Positions 20,844 to 29,102 of a DNA stretch of 59,411 nt are shown here, in pieces. How positions within the stretch are numbered: position 1 is the first letter of the stretch; each line of letters starts with the position of its first letter. The notes under the pieces are model-generated. The model was not told the DNA's origin. It did no database searches and saw nothing but the letters and a program-made list of their open reading frames with translations. A program made the translations under genes and the position numbers. Where the stretch lies: the NCBI RefSeq assembly GCF_001945395.1, contig NZ_MSXV01000003.1, positions 1-59,411 on the forward strand, written 5' to 3'. The DNA is from Pseudomonas sp. PA15(2017). GTDB lineage: Bacteria > Pseudomonadota > Gammaproteobacteria > Pseudomonadales > Pseudomonadaceae.

Positions 20844-23800
20844 GGCTGGTCATCCTGAAGTTCGCTGATCGCCGCCTCGAACAGCGACTGGTAGAGCACG
20901 GCGCCCCAGTGGGCGAACTGGCCATTGCCCAGCAATGCGTCGAAATCCGGGTACTGGCGGGCCAGGCTGGCGCTCTGCTGCACTTCACCGGTGGTGGTGT
21001 GGCCGTCGCCTTCGTAGACCTTGCGGGCCGCCTCCGTGACCTTGTCTTCATCCTCGCGCTTGGCGAGCAGGGCGAACCAGGCCGCGACCGTTCCGATCGC
21101 CACCGGTAGTGGCGCCTGCATGCCAGCGGCGTAGGCGTCCAGCCACTGGCGCAGCAGGTGGTCCGCATCGGCCTGGCTCAGCGGCTCGATGGCCAGACGC
21201 ACGTCTTCGGCGACCAGCAGCGTGGTCAGCGGATGGCCACAGGCAGCGGCCGCCACATGACTGACCCAGGGCCGCAGCAGGCGATGCCACTTGTAGGAAC
21301 GGTCCTTGCGCTTCAGCCCGCCAGGCTGCAGTTCAAGGCGTGCCAGGGCGTCGCCGGCCGCGTGCAGATCGCCGAGCCAGTCCTCCAGCGCCAGGCCGGC
21401 ATGGGCGAAGCTCAGGCGCAGCGGCGATGGCAGGCGCTCAGGCCACCGCGCCAGCATCGCGGCGTAGCCTTGCAGCTGCGCTGGCAACGGTTCGAGCAAT
21501 TGCGCGCGCAGGCGCTCACCGAAACCGGCCACCGGTAACCGGCCACTGCGCTGAATGCGCCGCGCGGCCCGCTCGAGTGCCGCATCGACAGGCTGGTTTT
21601 CCTGCAGGGCCAGCGCGGCAGCCTGCAGCAACGCCTGCTGGATTTGGTGGCGCTGCAAGCCATCGAGAGCAAAGGGCTCGGCATCCAGCTCGGCCTGTTC
21701 GGCTTCGTCCAGGTGCACCTTGAGGCGCGCGGTGAAGAACTGCTTCACCGGGTCACGCAGGAAGCGTTGCAGGGTTTCCAGATTGAGCGCGTCGTCCACG
21801 ACGAATGCGCCCAGCGGCTGCTCGCCGGGCTGCGCCAGCGGCGCGCGGTGGGAGGCAGCCCATTCGTGCACATAACTGAACAGCGGCCCATCGCCGGAGA
21901 AGTAACGGCGGCTGAAGGGCTGCAGCGGGTGCTCGGTGGTCAGGGCATGCAGTAGATCGCTGCCGTCCGCCAGGCGCCAGGCGCTGGCCAGGTGATCACG
22001 CAGTTGTCCGATCAGCACTGAAGGCGGTCGCTCGGTATTGTCGCGGATGCTGCGCCCGACCCAGCTGATATAAAGGCGCTCGCGCACCGCCAGCAGCGCT
22101 TCGAGCAGCAGGTAGCGGTCGTCCTCGCGGCGCGAGCGGTCGCCAGGGCGGTAGTCGCCGCCCATCAGGTCGAAGTCCAACGGCGCCTGGCTGCGCGGGT
22201 AATCGCCATCGTTCATGCCCAGCAGGCACAGGTGACGGAACGGGATGGCGCGCATCGGCATCAACGTGCAGATGTTCACCGCCCCGGCCAGAAAACGCTG
22301 GCTGAGGCCGCCCTGATCCAGCCCACCGAGCCAGGCTTCACGGACCACGGTCAGCGGCAAGGCTTCTTCCAGGCTGGCCGCCTCGCACAGTTCCAGCCAG
22401 CCCTCCAGGGCATCCTGGGCCTGGTTGCGCAGCACTTCGTCGCGTTCGTCCTGGGGCAGGAAGAAGTCGTCCAGCAGCGCCCGCAGGCGCTCGCCCCAAT
22501 TCACCGGCAGCAGGGTTTCAGCGAGGCTGTCGCCGTGCAGCTCCAGCGCATCCAGCAGCCGGGTCAGCGGGCCTATCAGCGCAGCATCCAGGCCACCGAT
22601 CTCGTCGAAGGGTTCGATGCCCGCCCGTGCGCCGGCGCCACCCACGGCGTAGCCGAGCAGCATGCGGCGCAGGCCGAAGCGCCAGCTGTTCTGCTCCAGC
22701 CCGGCGCCCAGGCCGAGGCCTTCGCGCTGCTCGGCATCCAGCCCCCAGCGCACCCCGGCGCCTTCCAGCCAGAGGCGCAGCAGCGGCAGTTGGTTATCGG
22801 CGATGGCGAAGCGTGCGCGCACCGCAGCCACATCGAGCAGGTCGAGAATCTCGCTGACGCTGAAGCGGCTGTCCGGCAGGCGCAGCAGGTGCTCCAGGGC
22901 GATCACCAGCGGCTCTTTACCGCGCAGCCCCTGGTCCGCCAGGGTGAAGGGAATGAAGCGCGGGTCGTCGCTGGCGAATTGGCCGAACACCGCGCGGATA
23001 TGCGCGGCGTAGGTGTTGACGTCCGGCACCATGACGATGATGTCGCGCGGGCGCAGCGTCGGGTCCGCGCTGAATGCGGCGAGCAAGTGATCGTGCAGCA
23101 CCTCGACTTCGCGCTGGGCACTGTGGGCGACATGGAAACGCAGCGAATGATCCCTGGCCGGGTCGACTGCCGGCCAATGGGTGCGGCTTTCTTCGACCGG
23201 GCGCAGGTCGAGAATGTCGTTGTGCAGTTGGCCCAGCAGCTTGTCTTCGCTCATCGCGCTGAACAGGTCGATGCGCTCGAACTGCTCGCGGTAGCGCTGC
23301 GGTTCGTCGTACTGGTCGAGCAGGTTGATGTAGTCGCGGCCCTGCTTGCCCCAGGAAGCCAGCAGCGGCTGGCCATGCTGGTGCAGCGCCTCGACGTCGA
23401 ACAGGCCAAGCTGACCGACCTGCCCCGCCTGGCCGTCGGCCTTGCGCTTGTGCCGGCGGTACTCGTGGCGCAGCAGGTCCTTGTCTTCGACGATATCGCC
23501 CCAGTGGTGCTGTGACGGGTTGTGCACGTAGAGCATCACCTGGCTGAAGCGCGCCATGGCCGCCAGCGCCTCGAGCATCTGTGCCGGCAATGAAGAAATG
23601 CCGAACACCGTGACCCGCCGCGGCAGGCCGCGGGGTGGCGCATCCAGCTCGGCCAGCCTGGCGACGAAGCGCGGATGCACGCCGGCGCGGCTTTGCGACA
23701 GATGCTCCTCACCGACATCGGCCAGCAGCGTGCGCCACAGCAGCGGCTGCCACAGCGCGGTGTCATCGAGCGGTTTCACGCCGCCACGGGCGTTGCGCAG

Positions 23801-24292
23801 TTGATCGTGCCCTGCGGCCCAGTCCGCCAGCCAGTCGGCACGGTACATCTGGTACTGGTCGAACAGGTCGGCCAGGCGCTCGGCCAGTTGGTGACGCTTG
23901 CGCAGGTCGGCGTCGTCGGCCAGGAAACGGCGCAGCGGCGCGAAACAGGGTTCGTCGAGCAGGCTCGGCAACAGGCGCATCAGCCGCCAGGTCAGCGGCG
24001 CCTTGTCCAGCGGCGACTGCGGGGGAATCGCCTCGCTGCCCAGCACCGTGCGGTAGGCCTGCCAGAGAAAGCGCGCCGGCAGGCTCACATCGGTGGCCGC
24101 TGCGATGCCGCAGCCGTCCTGCTCGGCCAGCGCCAGCTTGAGCCACTGGGCGATGCCGTTGCTCTGCACCAGCAGCACCTCGTTCTCCAGCGGGCGCAGC
24201 GGGTACCGACGCATCCACTCCACCGCCAGGGCGCGCAGCTCCTCGAGGCGGTTGCCATGGATGACGATCAGACCGGGGTTAAGCGCCGACAT
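20840..24292 (-). CDS. recC: Exodeoxyribonuclease V gamma subunit
   Basis: A 1150-residue RecBCD subunit that recognises Chi and splits the duplex. The N-terminus has the degenerate helicase fold without a usable P-loop, as known for RecC. QSNGIAQWLKLALAEQDG and PFRHLCLLGMNDGDYPRSQ are characteristic. It is the first gene of the recC-recB-recD operon. In P. aeruginosa this operon is far from the fab cluster, so its location here reflects a rearrangement. Confidence 0.95.
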   Translation of the reverse strand: MSALNPGLIVIHGNRLEELRALAVEWMRRYPLRPLENEVLLVQSNGIAQWLKLALAEQDGCGIAAATDVSLPARFLWQAYRTVLGSEAIPPQSPLDKAPLTWRLMRLLPSLLDEPCFAPLRRFLADDADLRKRHQLAERLADLFDQYQMYRADWLADWAAGHDQLRNARGGVKPLDDTALWQPLLWRTLLADVGEEHLSQSRAGVHPRFVARLAELDAPPRGLPRRVTVFGISSLPAQMLEALAAMARFSQVMLYVHNPSQHHWGDIVEDKDLLRHEYRRHKRKADGQAGQVGQLGLFDVEALHQHGQPLLASWGKQGRDYINLLDQYDEPQRYREQFERIDLFSAMSEDKLLGQLHNDILDLRPVEESRTHWPAVDPARDHSLRFHVAHSAQREVEVLHDHLLAAFSADPTLRPRDIIVMVPDVNTYAAHIRAVFGQFASDDPRFIPFTLADQGLRGKEPLVIALEHLLRLPDSRFSVSEILDLLDVAAVRARFAIADNQLPLLRLWLEGAGVRWGLDAEQREGLGLGAGLEQNSWRFGLRRMLLGYAVGGAGARAGIEPFDEIGGLDAALIGPLTRLLDALELHGDSLAETLLPVNWGERLRALLDDFFLPQDERDEVLRNQAQDALEGWLELCEAASLEEALPLTVVREAWLGGLDQGGLSQRFLAGAVNICTLMPMRAIPFRHLCLLGMNDGDYPRSQAPLDFDLMGGDYRPGDRSRREDDRYLLLEALLAVRERLYISWVGRSIRDNTERPPSVLIGQLRDHLASAWRLADGSDLLHALTTEHPLQPFSRRYFSGDGPLFSYVHEWAASHRAPLAQPGEQPLGAFVVDDALNLETLQRFLRDPVKQFFTARLKVHLDEAEQAELDAEPFALDGLQRHQIQQALLQAAALALQENQPVDAALERAARRIQRSGRLPVAGFGERLRAQLLEPLPAQLQGYAAMLARWPERLPSPLRLSFAHAGLALEDWLGDLHAAGDALARLELQPGGLKRKDRSYKWHRLLRPWVSHVAAAACGHPLTTLLVAEDVRLAIEPLSQADADHLLRQWLDAYAAGMQAPLPVAIGTVAAWFALLAKREDEDKVTEAARKVYEGDGHTTTGEVQQSASLARQYPDFDALLGNGQFAHWGAVLYQSLFEAAISELQDDQP

Positions 24293-24501
24293 GCAGAATT
24301 CCTGAGAGCAGAATCAGACGGCGAATGATGACAGAGCATGGCGCCGGAGTGTGATGCAAGACGGCAATTGATTGGCGACCCCAGGCGCTGGGCCGCCGGG
24401 CATCGGATTTCCTGAACACCGGCACATGCCGGTACTCATTTGTATGACCACGCCGTGGCGATGCCCCATAAAACAACGATAACCGTAACCGAGGTGCCTG
24501 C

Positions 24502-25593
24502 ATGCAGCCTATTCAGCCGCTACCGTTTCAAGCTGATTTCGAACAGCCCGGCGATGACGAAGCCGACACCATCCAGGAAATGGTCGAGGTGATGCGCAGC
24601 ATCGGCGACAAGACTTACGAGGACACCGGCCACGGACTGCGCACCGTACATGCCAAAAGCCATGCGCTGATCCAGGGAACGCTGCACGTGCTCGACGGCC
24701 TGCCGCCCGCCTACGCCCAAGGCGCCTTCGCCACGCCGGGGCATTATCCGGTGATCATGCGCCTGTCCACCAATCCGGGCGACATCCTGGCCGACAGCGT
24801 GTCGACCCCACGCGGCCTGGCGATCAAGATCATCGGTGTAGCCGGCGAGCGACTACCCGGCAGCGAGGGCGACCGCACCCAGGATTTCGTGATGCAGAAC
24901 GCCCCCGCCTTCACCGCCCCCGACCCGAAGGCCTTTCTCAAGACGCTGAAACTGCTGGCCAAGACCACCGACCGCGCCGAAGGCCTCAAGAAAGCGCTGT
25001 CCGCCGTGCTGCGCGGCACCGAAAAGGTGGTCGAGGCATTCGGCGGCGAGAGCCCTACGCTCAAGAGCCTGGGCGGCCATCCGCAGACCCATGTGCTGGG
25101 TGAAACCTTTTACACCATGGTGCCGGTGCTCTACGGCCCCTACTTCGCCAAGCTCAGCGTGGCGCCGGTCAGCGCCGAGCTCATCGCCTTGACCGACGCC
25201 CCGGTGGACTTGAAGGACAAACCAGACGGCTTGCGTCAGGCCGCCTGCGAGTCACTGGCGCAACATGGCGGCGTATGGGAAGTACGCGTGCAACTGGGCG
25301 TCGACATCGACAAGACGCCGATCGAGGACGCTTCGGTGCAATGGCCAGAAAACCTGTCGCCCTATGTGGCAGTAGCGCGTATCGAGATACCGATACAGTC
25401 CGCCTGGGACGAGGAACGCGCTGCGCGGATCGACGATGGCATGGCCTTCAGCCCCTGGCACGGCCTGGCGGCGCACCGCCCCCTTGGCGGCATCATGCGC
25501 TCGCGCAAGCCGGCCTACGAGATGTCCGCCAGGCTGCGCGGCCAGCGTAATGGCTGCCCGATGCACGAGCCGACGGCGGATGTAAGGCCTTAG
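24502..25593 (+). CDS. Catalase-family heme protein (catalase-like, y4iL/SrpA type)
   Basis: A 363-residue protein of the short catalase-related group. The first 60 residues hold a distal-side-like region (HAKSHALIQGTLHVLDGLP) resembling the catalase HxKxxG block. RLSTNPGDILADSVSTPRGLAIKI matches the catalase R-S-x-x-D-RG(F/L)A region, and TQDFVMQNAPAF the following N-x-P-x-F motif. It has no signal peptide. Such proteins are heme peroxidases or organic-peroxide enzymes rather than true catalases; the substrate is unknown. An SD-like GAGGTG stands before the ATG. A large catalase (katB) lies 1.7 kb away, giving a peroxide-defence neighbourhood. Confidence 0.85.
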   Translation: MQPIQPLPFQADFEQPGDDEADTIQEMVEVMRSIGDKTYEDTGHGLRTVHAKSHALIQGTLHVLDGLPPAYAQGAFATPGHYPVIMRLSTNPGDILADSVSTPRGLAIKIIGVAGERLPGSEGDRTQDFVMQNAPAFTAPDPKAFLKTLKLLAKTTDRAEGLKKALSAVLRGTEKVVEAFGGESPTLKSLGGHPQTHVLGETFYTMVPVLYGPYFAKLSVAPVSAELIALTDAPVDLKDKPDGLRQAACESLAQHGGVWEVRVQLGVDIDKTPIEDASVQWPENLSPYVAVARIEIPIQSAWDEERAARIDDGMAFSPWHGLAAHRPLGGIMRSRKPAYEMSARLRGQRNGCPMHEPTADVRP

Positions 25594-25662
25594 TTCAGGT
25601 ACAGCCGTACTGAACATCCGATCGAGAGGGGCACGAGGAGGCGTGGCGCCTTGCCGGTTCGG

Positions 25663-26439
25663 CTACCCGACATCCTTGCGCGTGGTGCGCTCGTTGCTGA
25701 CCCGCGCGCGGCGAAAGTTCCAGCCCAGGAACAGCCGCGAGGCCAGGTTGTCGCGGCTGTGGGGTTCGCCGTAATGCAGTAGCACGGTGGAGCGCAGCGC
25801 CTGCGGGTCGCAGGGCTCGTTGGCGTGCAGCGAGCGGTAACCCCAGAAAAAGTAGGCGTTGCCGGGCACGATCTTGATGGTGACCGGTTTCAGCCAGCCG
25901 CGTTTGACCGCGAAGGTGACCAGCTTTTGGGTCAGGGTGTTCTGCATCACGGCCTTCTCCAGAATGTTGAAATACAGGTTGGAGCGGACGTTGCGCAGGT
26001 TGGGGAAGAAGATGAAGTCGCCGCAATAGCGACCCTCGGTGGGTGTGACCAGCGGGATCAACGCCGTAAGCGCCGCGGCGTCGTAGTGGAAGTAATAGGA
26101 CTCGCGTTTGCCGGTCTGCCCCTGCAGGCAGCGCAGCGCCGGAAAGATGTCCGGTGAGCGCGGCGGCTGGCCGATGCCGCCCTGGTAGATCCGCCGGAAC
26201 AGATCCTTGACCTGGGGCGAGACGCTCATCTGCTCGAAGATGCTGCCCTTCACGGCAGCCTGGCCCTGCAGGGCGAAATACTCGTGCTCGTGGCGCTCCA
26301 CCTCGTATTTGACATGGGCACGGGCGGCTTGCAGTTGTTCCTCGCTGAGAAACCCTTCGATAACGGCATACCCTTGCTGCTGCATGTCATGGAGCAGGCG
26401 CGGCACCACCTGCGGGTCGGCTTTGGCGAAGTCGGGCAT
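25663..26439 (-). CDS. PhyH-like Fe(II)/2-oxoglutarate oxygenase
   Basis: A 258-residue protein with the layout of phytanoyl-CoA dioxygenase-like enzymes. An N-terminal DMQQQGYAVIEGFLSEEQLQAA block leads to an HxD motif (YYFHYDAAALTALIP, about residue 118). A distal His follows in WGYRSLHANEPCD, and then an Arg in LRSTVLLHYGEPHSR that could bind 2-oxoglutarate. The metal triad therefore looks complete. The substrate is unknown. It is convergent with the catalase-like gene and has no obvious operon partner. Confidence 0.65.
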   Translation of the reverse strand: MPDFAKADPQVVPRLLHDMQQQGYAVIEGFLSEEQLQAARAHVKYEVERHEHEYFALQGQAAVKGSIFEQMSVSPQVKDLFRRIYQGGIGQPPRSPDIFPALRCLQGQTGKRESYYFHYDAAALTALIPLVTPTEGRYCGDFIFFPNLRNVRSNLYFNILEKAVMQNTLTQKLVTFAVKRGWLKPVTIKIVPGNAYFFWGYRSLHANEPCDPQALRSTVLLHYGEPHSRDNLASRLFLGWNFRRARVSNERTTRKDVG

Positions 26440-26622
26440 GGGGGCGGCGTCCTTAACTGAGAGCGACGATCAGGCTGCAGACGACTCGATGCATGGTGCT
26501 TTCGAATCGCCTGCAATTGATACAGGTTTTCACTGTGTAGCTACTGGAACGCCGCAGCACCCGCTTTAGCGCGCGGTTTCTGACGAATGGGTGCTGGCCT
26601 TAAGATGGCCATCACGCCTCGA

Positions 26623-27180
26623 TCAGGGCTGTTGCGCCGACCAGCCCGTGCGTATTTCACCGTTATCCAGGCCCTGCACCGAATTGCCGAAAGCGTCCCT
26701 GGCGTTCAGGTCGGCGCCCTTTTTGGCCAGGCCATCGAGCATTTCCTTGCGCTGGAACAACGCCGCATACATGGCCGCTGTCTGGCCGCTGTCGTTGCGC
26801 TGATCGGGGCTGCAGTCGGCGTCGAGCAGGCGCCTGGCGATGCGTACCTCGCCCTTGAATATCGCGCCCATCAGCGCGGTATTGCCACGTCGGTCCTGGG
26901 CGCAGGCGTCCGCCCCTGCACCCAGCAGGCGCTCCACCGCGGCGCGGTGGCCGTGGTAGGCCGCCAGGATCAACGCGGTGTAGCCCTTCTCGTCTGCGCT
27001 ATTGAGGTTGTAGCCGGCAGCGACGAACTCATCGAGCATCGCCACGTTGCCCTCGCGGGCGGCCTGGAAGTAGTAGTCGCGCAATTGCGCCTGGATGCGC
27101 TCGGCATCCGGCTGCGGTGTGCCGGCCAGCAGCGGTGTGGCGCTACTCAGGGCCAGGGTGAAACAGAAGGTACGCAGCAT
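26623..27180 (-). CDS. ankB: Periplasmic ankyrin-repeat protein AnkB
   Basis: A 185-residue protein with a signal peptide (MLRTFCFTLALSSATPLLAG) and at least three ankyrin repeats. Their tips read KGYTALILAAYHGH, RGNTALMGAIFKGE and SGQTAAMYAALFQR. I chose the ATG at 27180 because it gives a clean signal peptide. It lies 79 bp downstream of katB. In P. aeruginosa ankB follows katB and is needed for full KatB activity in the periplasm. A 13-bp stem-loop lies between the two genes. Confidence 0.9.
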   Translation of the reverse strand: MLRTFCFTLALSSATPLLAGTPQPDAERIQAQLRDYYFQAAREGNVAMLDEFVAAGYNLNSADEKGYTALILAAYHGHRAAVERLLGAGADACAQDRRGNTALMGAIFKGEVRIARRLLDADCSPDQRNDSGQTAAMYAALFQRKEMLDGLAKKGADLNARDAFGNSVQGLDNGEIRTGWSAQQP

Positions 27181-27217
27181 GCAATCCTCCCAAGCGGCAT
27201 TGCGCCGCATCTGTCGC

Positions 27218-27245
27218 GGCGTGCGGCTCGCCCGAGCCGCACGCC
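27218..27245 (-). repeat. 13-bp perfect stem-loop between katB and ankB
   Basis: 27218-27230 pairs exactly with 27233-27245 around a CC centre. No T-run follows on the minus strand, so it is more likely to slow transcription or protect the katB message 3' end than to act as a full terminator. Confidence 0.75.
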
Positions 27246-27259
27246 ATGGGCTGCCAAAC

Positions 27260-28798
27260 TTAGTCCTGCAGTTTGGCAGCCAGCGCCTTGACGCGGGCCA
27301 GGTCGCCACCAGCCACCTTGGCCAGGCCTTCGCCGTATTGCGCATCGGCCTTGTAGAAGAACGACAGCATGATGTGCTTGCTCTCGTCTTCGGCCTCGGC
27401 CAGAGCGCCGCCCAGGCTGGCGATCAGGTCGCCCCGCATCTTCTTGTCATAGGAGCGGTACAGCTCACCGGCCTGCTTGAAGTTCTGCTCGCGCTGAATC
27501 TTCTTCTGCTCGGTGCTGCCGCTCAGTGGCAGGTTGCTGTAGCGCGCATGCTCACTGGCCGGGCGCGGATTGATACGGCTGGGCTCGTAGTTCACCTCGG
27601 TGGTGGTATGGCCGCTGTTCGCCGCGCCGTCCTGGTTGCCGTTGTTGACCGGCACCTTGGCCTGATTGATCGGCAGGAAGGCATGGTTGGCGCCCAGGCG
27701 ATACATCTGCGTGTCGGCATAGGAGAACAGCCGGCCCTGCAACAGACGATCCTCGGAGGGCTCGATGCCCGGCACCAGGTTGGAGGGCGCCATGGCCACC
27801 TGCTCGGTTTCCTGGAACACGTTGTCCGGGTTCTTGTTGAGCACCATCTGGCCGACTTTCTTGTAGGGCACGTCCGGCCAGATCTTGGTGGCGTCCAGCG
27901 GGTCGAAGTCGTACTTGGCCAGGTCAGCCGGTTCGAGCACCTGGATGTATAGATCCCACTTGGGGTAGTCGCCGGCGTTGATCGTGGTGATCAGGTCGCG
28001 GCTCATGTGGTTGAAATCCTTGCCCTGAATCTGTTCGGTCTGCTTGGGGTCGTTGTTCTTGATACCCTGCTGGCTGCGCCACTGAAACTTGACGTAGCGA
28101 TACTCGTTCCTGGCGTTGACCAGCTTGTAGGCGTGCACGCTGTTGCCGTTCATTTGCCGGTAGTTGGCCGGCGTTCCCTCGTTGGAATACAGCAGCGTCA
28201 AGGTGCGAGTCGCCTCGGGCACGTGGCTGAAGAAGTCGAACTGGGTGCGATTGCTGCCGTAGTTGGTGTTTGGGTCGGGCTTGAAGGCATGCACCATATC
28301 CGGGAACTTGATGGCGTCACGGATGAAGAAGGTCGGGAAGTTGTTGCCGACCAGGTCCCAATTGCCTTCGCTGGTGTAGAACTTGGTGGCGAAGCCGCGC
28401 GGGTCGCGCAGGGTTTCCGGGGAGTGGTTGCCGTGTACCACGCTGGAGAAGCGCACGAACACCGGCGTGGTAGTGCCCTTGGTGAACACCTTGGCGCGGG
28501 TCAGGTCGGCAATGTCTGCCGTGGCGGTGAACTCGCCATGAGCGCCGGTGCCGCGAGCATGCACCACGCGTTCGGGGATACGCTCGCGGTCGAAGCGCTG
28601 CAGCTTCTGGATCAGTTGCACGTCCTGCAGCAGGGTCGGGCCCGTGCTGCCGGCGGTCTGAGAGTTCTGGTTATCGCCTACCGGTGCGCCATTGTCGCGG
28701 GTCAACGGCGCCGCGTGGGCCGACAGTCCGAGCAACGAAGCGGACAACGCCGCAGTCATCAAGCCAAGGGTGGGCGCCCATGGGGTCGTGGGTTTCAT
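27260..28798 (-). CDS. katB: Periplasmic catalase KatB
   Basis: A 512-residue clade-III type monofunctional catalase that converts hydrogen peroxide to water and oxygen. The N-terminal signal peptide ends at SAHA (about residue 29), so the enzyme is exported. The distal His80 is in RVVHARGTGAHGEF. RFSSVVHGNHSPETLRDPRGFATKFY is the catalase core, and RLFSYADTQMYRLGANH holds the proximal heme tyrosine. Length equals the P. aeruginosa enzyme (513). A weak OxyR-like site lies upstream, and katB is known to be OxyR-induced. Confidence 0.95.
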   Translation of the reverse strand: MKPTTPWAPTLGLMTAALSASLLGLSAHAAPLTRDNGAPVGDNQNSQTAGSTGPTLLQDVQLIQKLQRFDRERIPERVVHARGTGAHGEFTATADIADLTRAKVFTKGTTTPVFVRFSSVVHGNHSPETLRDPRGFATKFYTSEGNWDLVGNNFPTFFIRDAIKFPDMVHAFKPDPNTNYGSNRTQFDFFSHVPEATRTLTLLYSNEGTPANYRQMNGNSVHAYKLVNARNEYRYVKFQWRSQQGIKNNDPKQTEQIQGKDFNHMSRDLITTINAGDYPKWDLYIQVLEPADLAKYDFDPLDATKIWPDVPYKKVGQMVLNKNPDNVFQETEQVAMAPSNLVPGIEPSEDRLLQGRLFSYADTQMYRLGANHAFLPINQAKVPVNNGNQDGAANSGHTTTEVNYEPSRINPRPASEHARYSNLPLSGSTEQKKIQREQNFKQAGELYRSYDKKMRGDLIASLGGALAEAEDESKHIMLSFFYKADAQYGEGLAKVAGGDLARVKALAAKLQD

Positions 28799-28900
28799 CG
28801 GTGAATCCTCGTCGTTTTTATGAGTACTTGCGCGTCATGCGCTTGCACTAAATTACGAGAGGCCCGCCGCTTCGCTAAATTGGAAAAAGGCAGTGCCATG

Positions 28901-28925
28901 ATAGGCAATGTTTATTATCCGATAG
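28901..28925 (-). promoter_or_regulatory. Weak OxyR-like site upstream of katB
   Basis: ATAG, 7 nt, TTAT, 6 nt, ATAG partly matches the OxyR tetramer pattern ATAG-N7-CTAT-N7-ATAG. One spacer is a base short and the fourth quarter is missing. It lies about 105-125 bp before the katB ATG. Confidence 0.25.
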
Positions 28926-28968
28926 AGCGAGGTCGTGATAAGCGAAGCGGTAATAACCCGCCGCACAT

Positions 28969-29058
28969 GTAGGAGCGTCGCCCCGGCGTAAGGGTTCGTG
29001 GCCATGCCGCGATTACGGCGCAGACCAGACCATTCGCCCCGAGGCAGGGCTCCCACAG
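28969..29058. repeat. REP-like degenerate repeat
   Basis: TGTAGGAGCGTCGCC at the left and GGCAGGGCTCCCACA at the right form the ends of an imperfect hairpin of Pseudomonas REP type. No gene lies in 28799-29102. Confidence 0.35.
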
Positions 29059-29102
29059 GACGCCGGCCGGCCCACGCTATCTCGGATAACCCACCCTGCG
29101 CC

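Noticed and set aside
17070..20858. 1262-codon plus-strand frame
   Set aside because: It is the shadow of recB, which has all family motifs; the shadow is a Gln/Arg/Ala-rich low-complexity product.
25593..25615. Hairpin GTTCAGGTAC/GTACTGAAC between the catalase-like and PhyH-like genes
   Set aside because: A bulged stem without a T-run; not called as a terminator.
26552..26595. AGCACCC and GGGTGCT inverted repeat after ankB
   Set aside because: The 30-nt loop and lack of a T-run make a terminator unlikely.
28853..29056. 67-codon minus-strand frame upstream of katB
   Set aside because: It covers the katB promoter area and a REP-like repeat.
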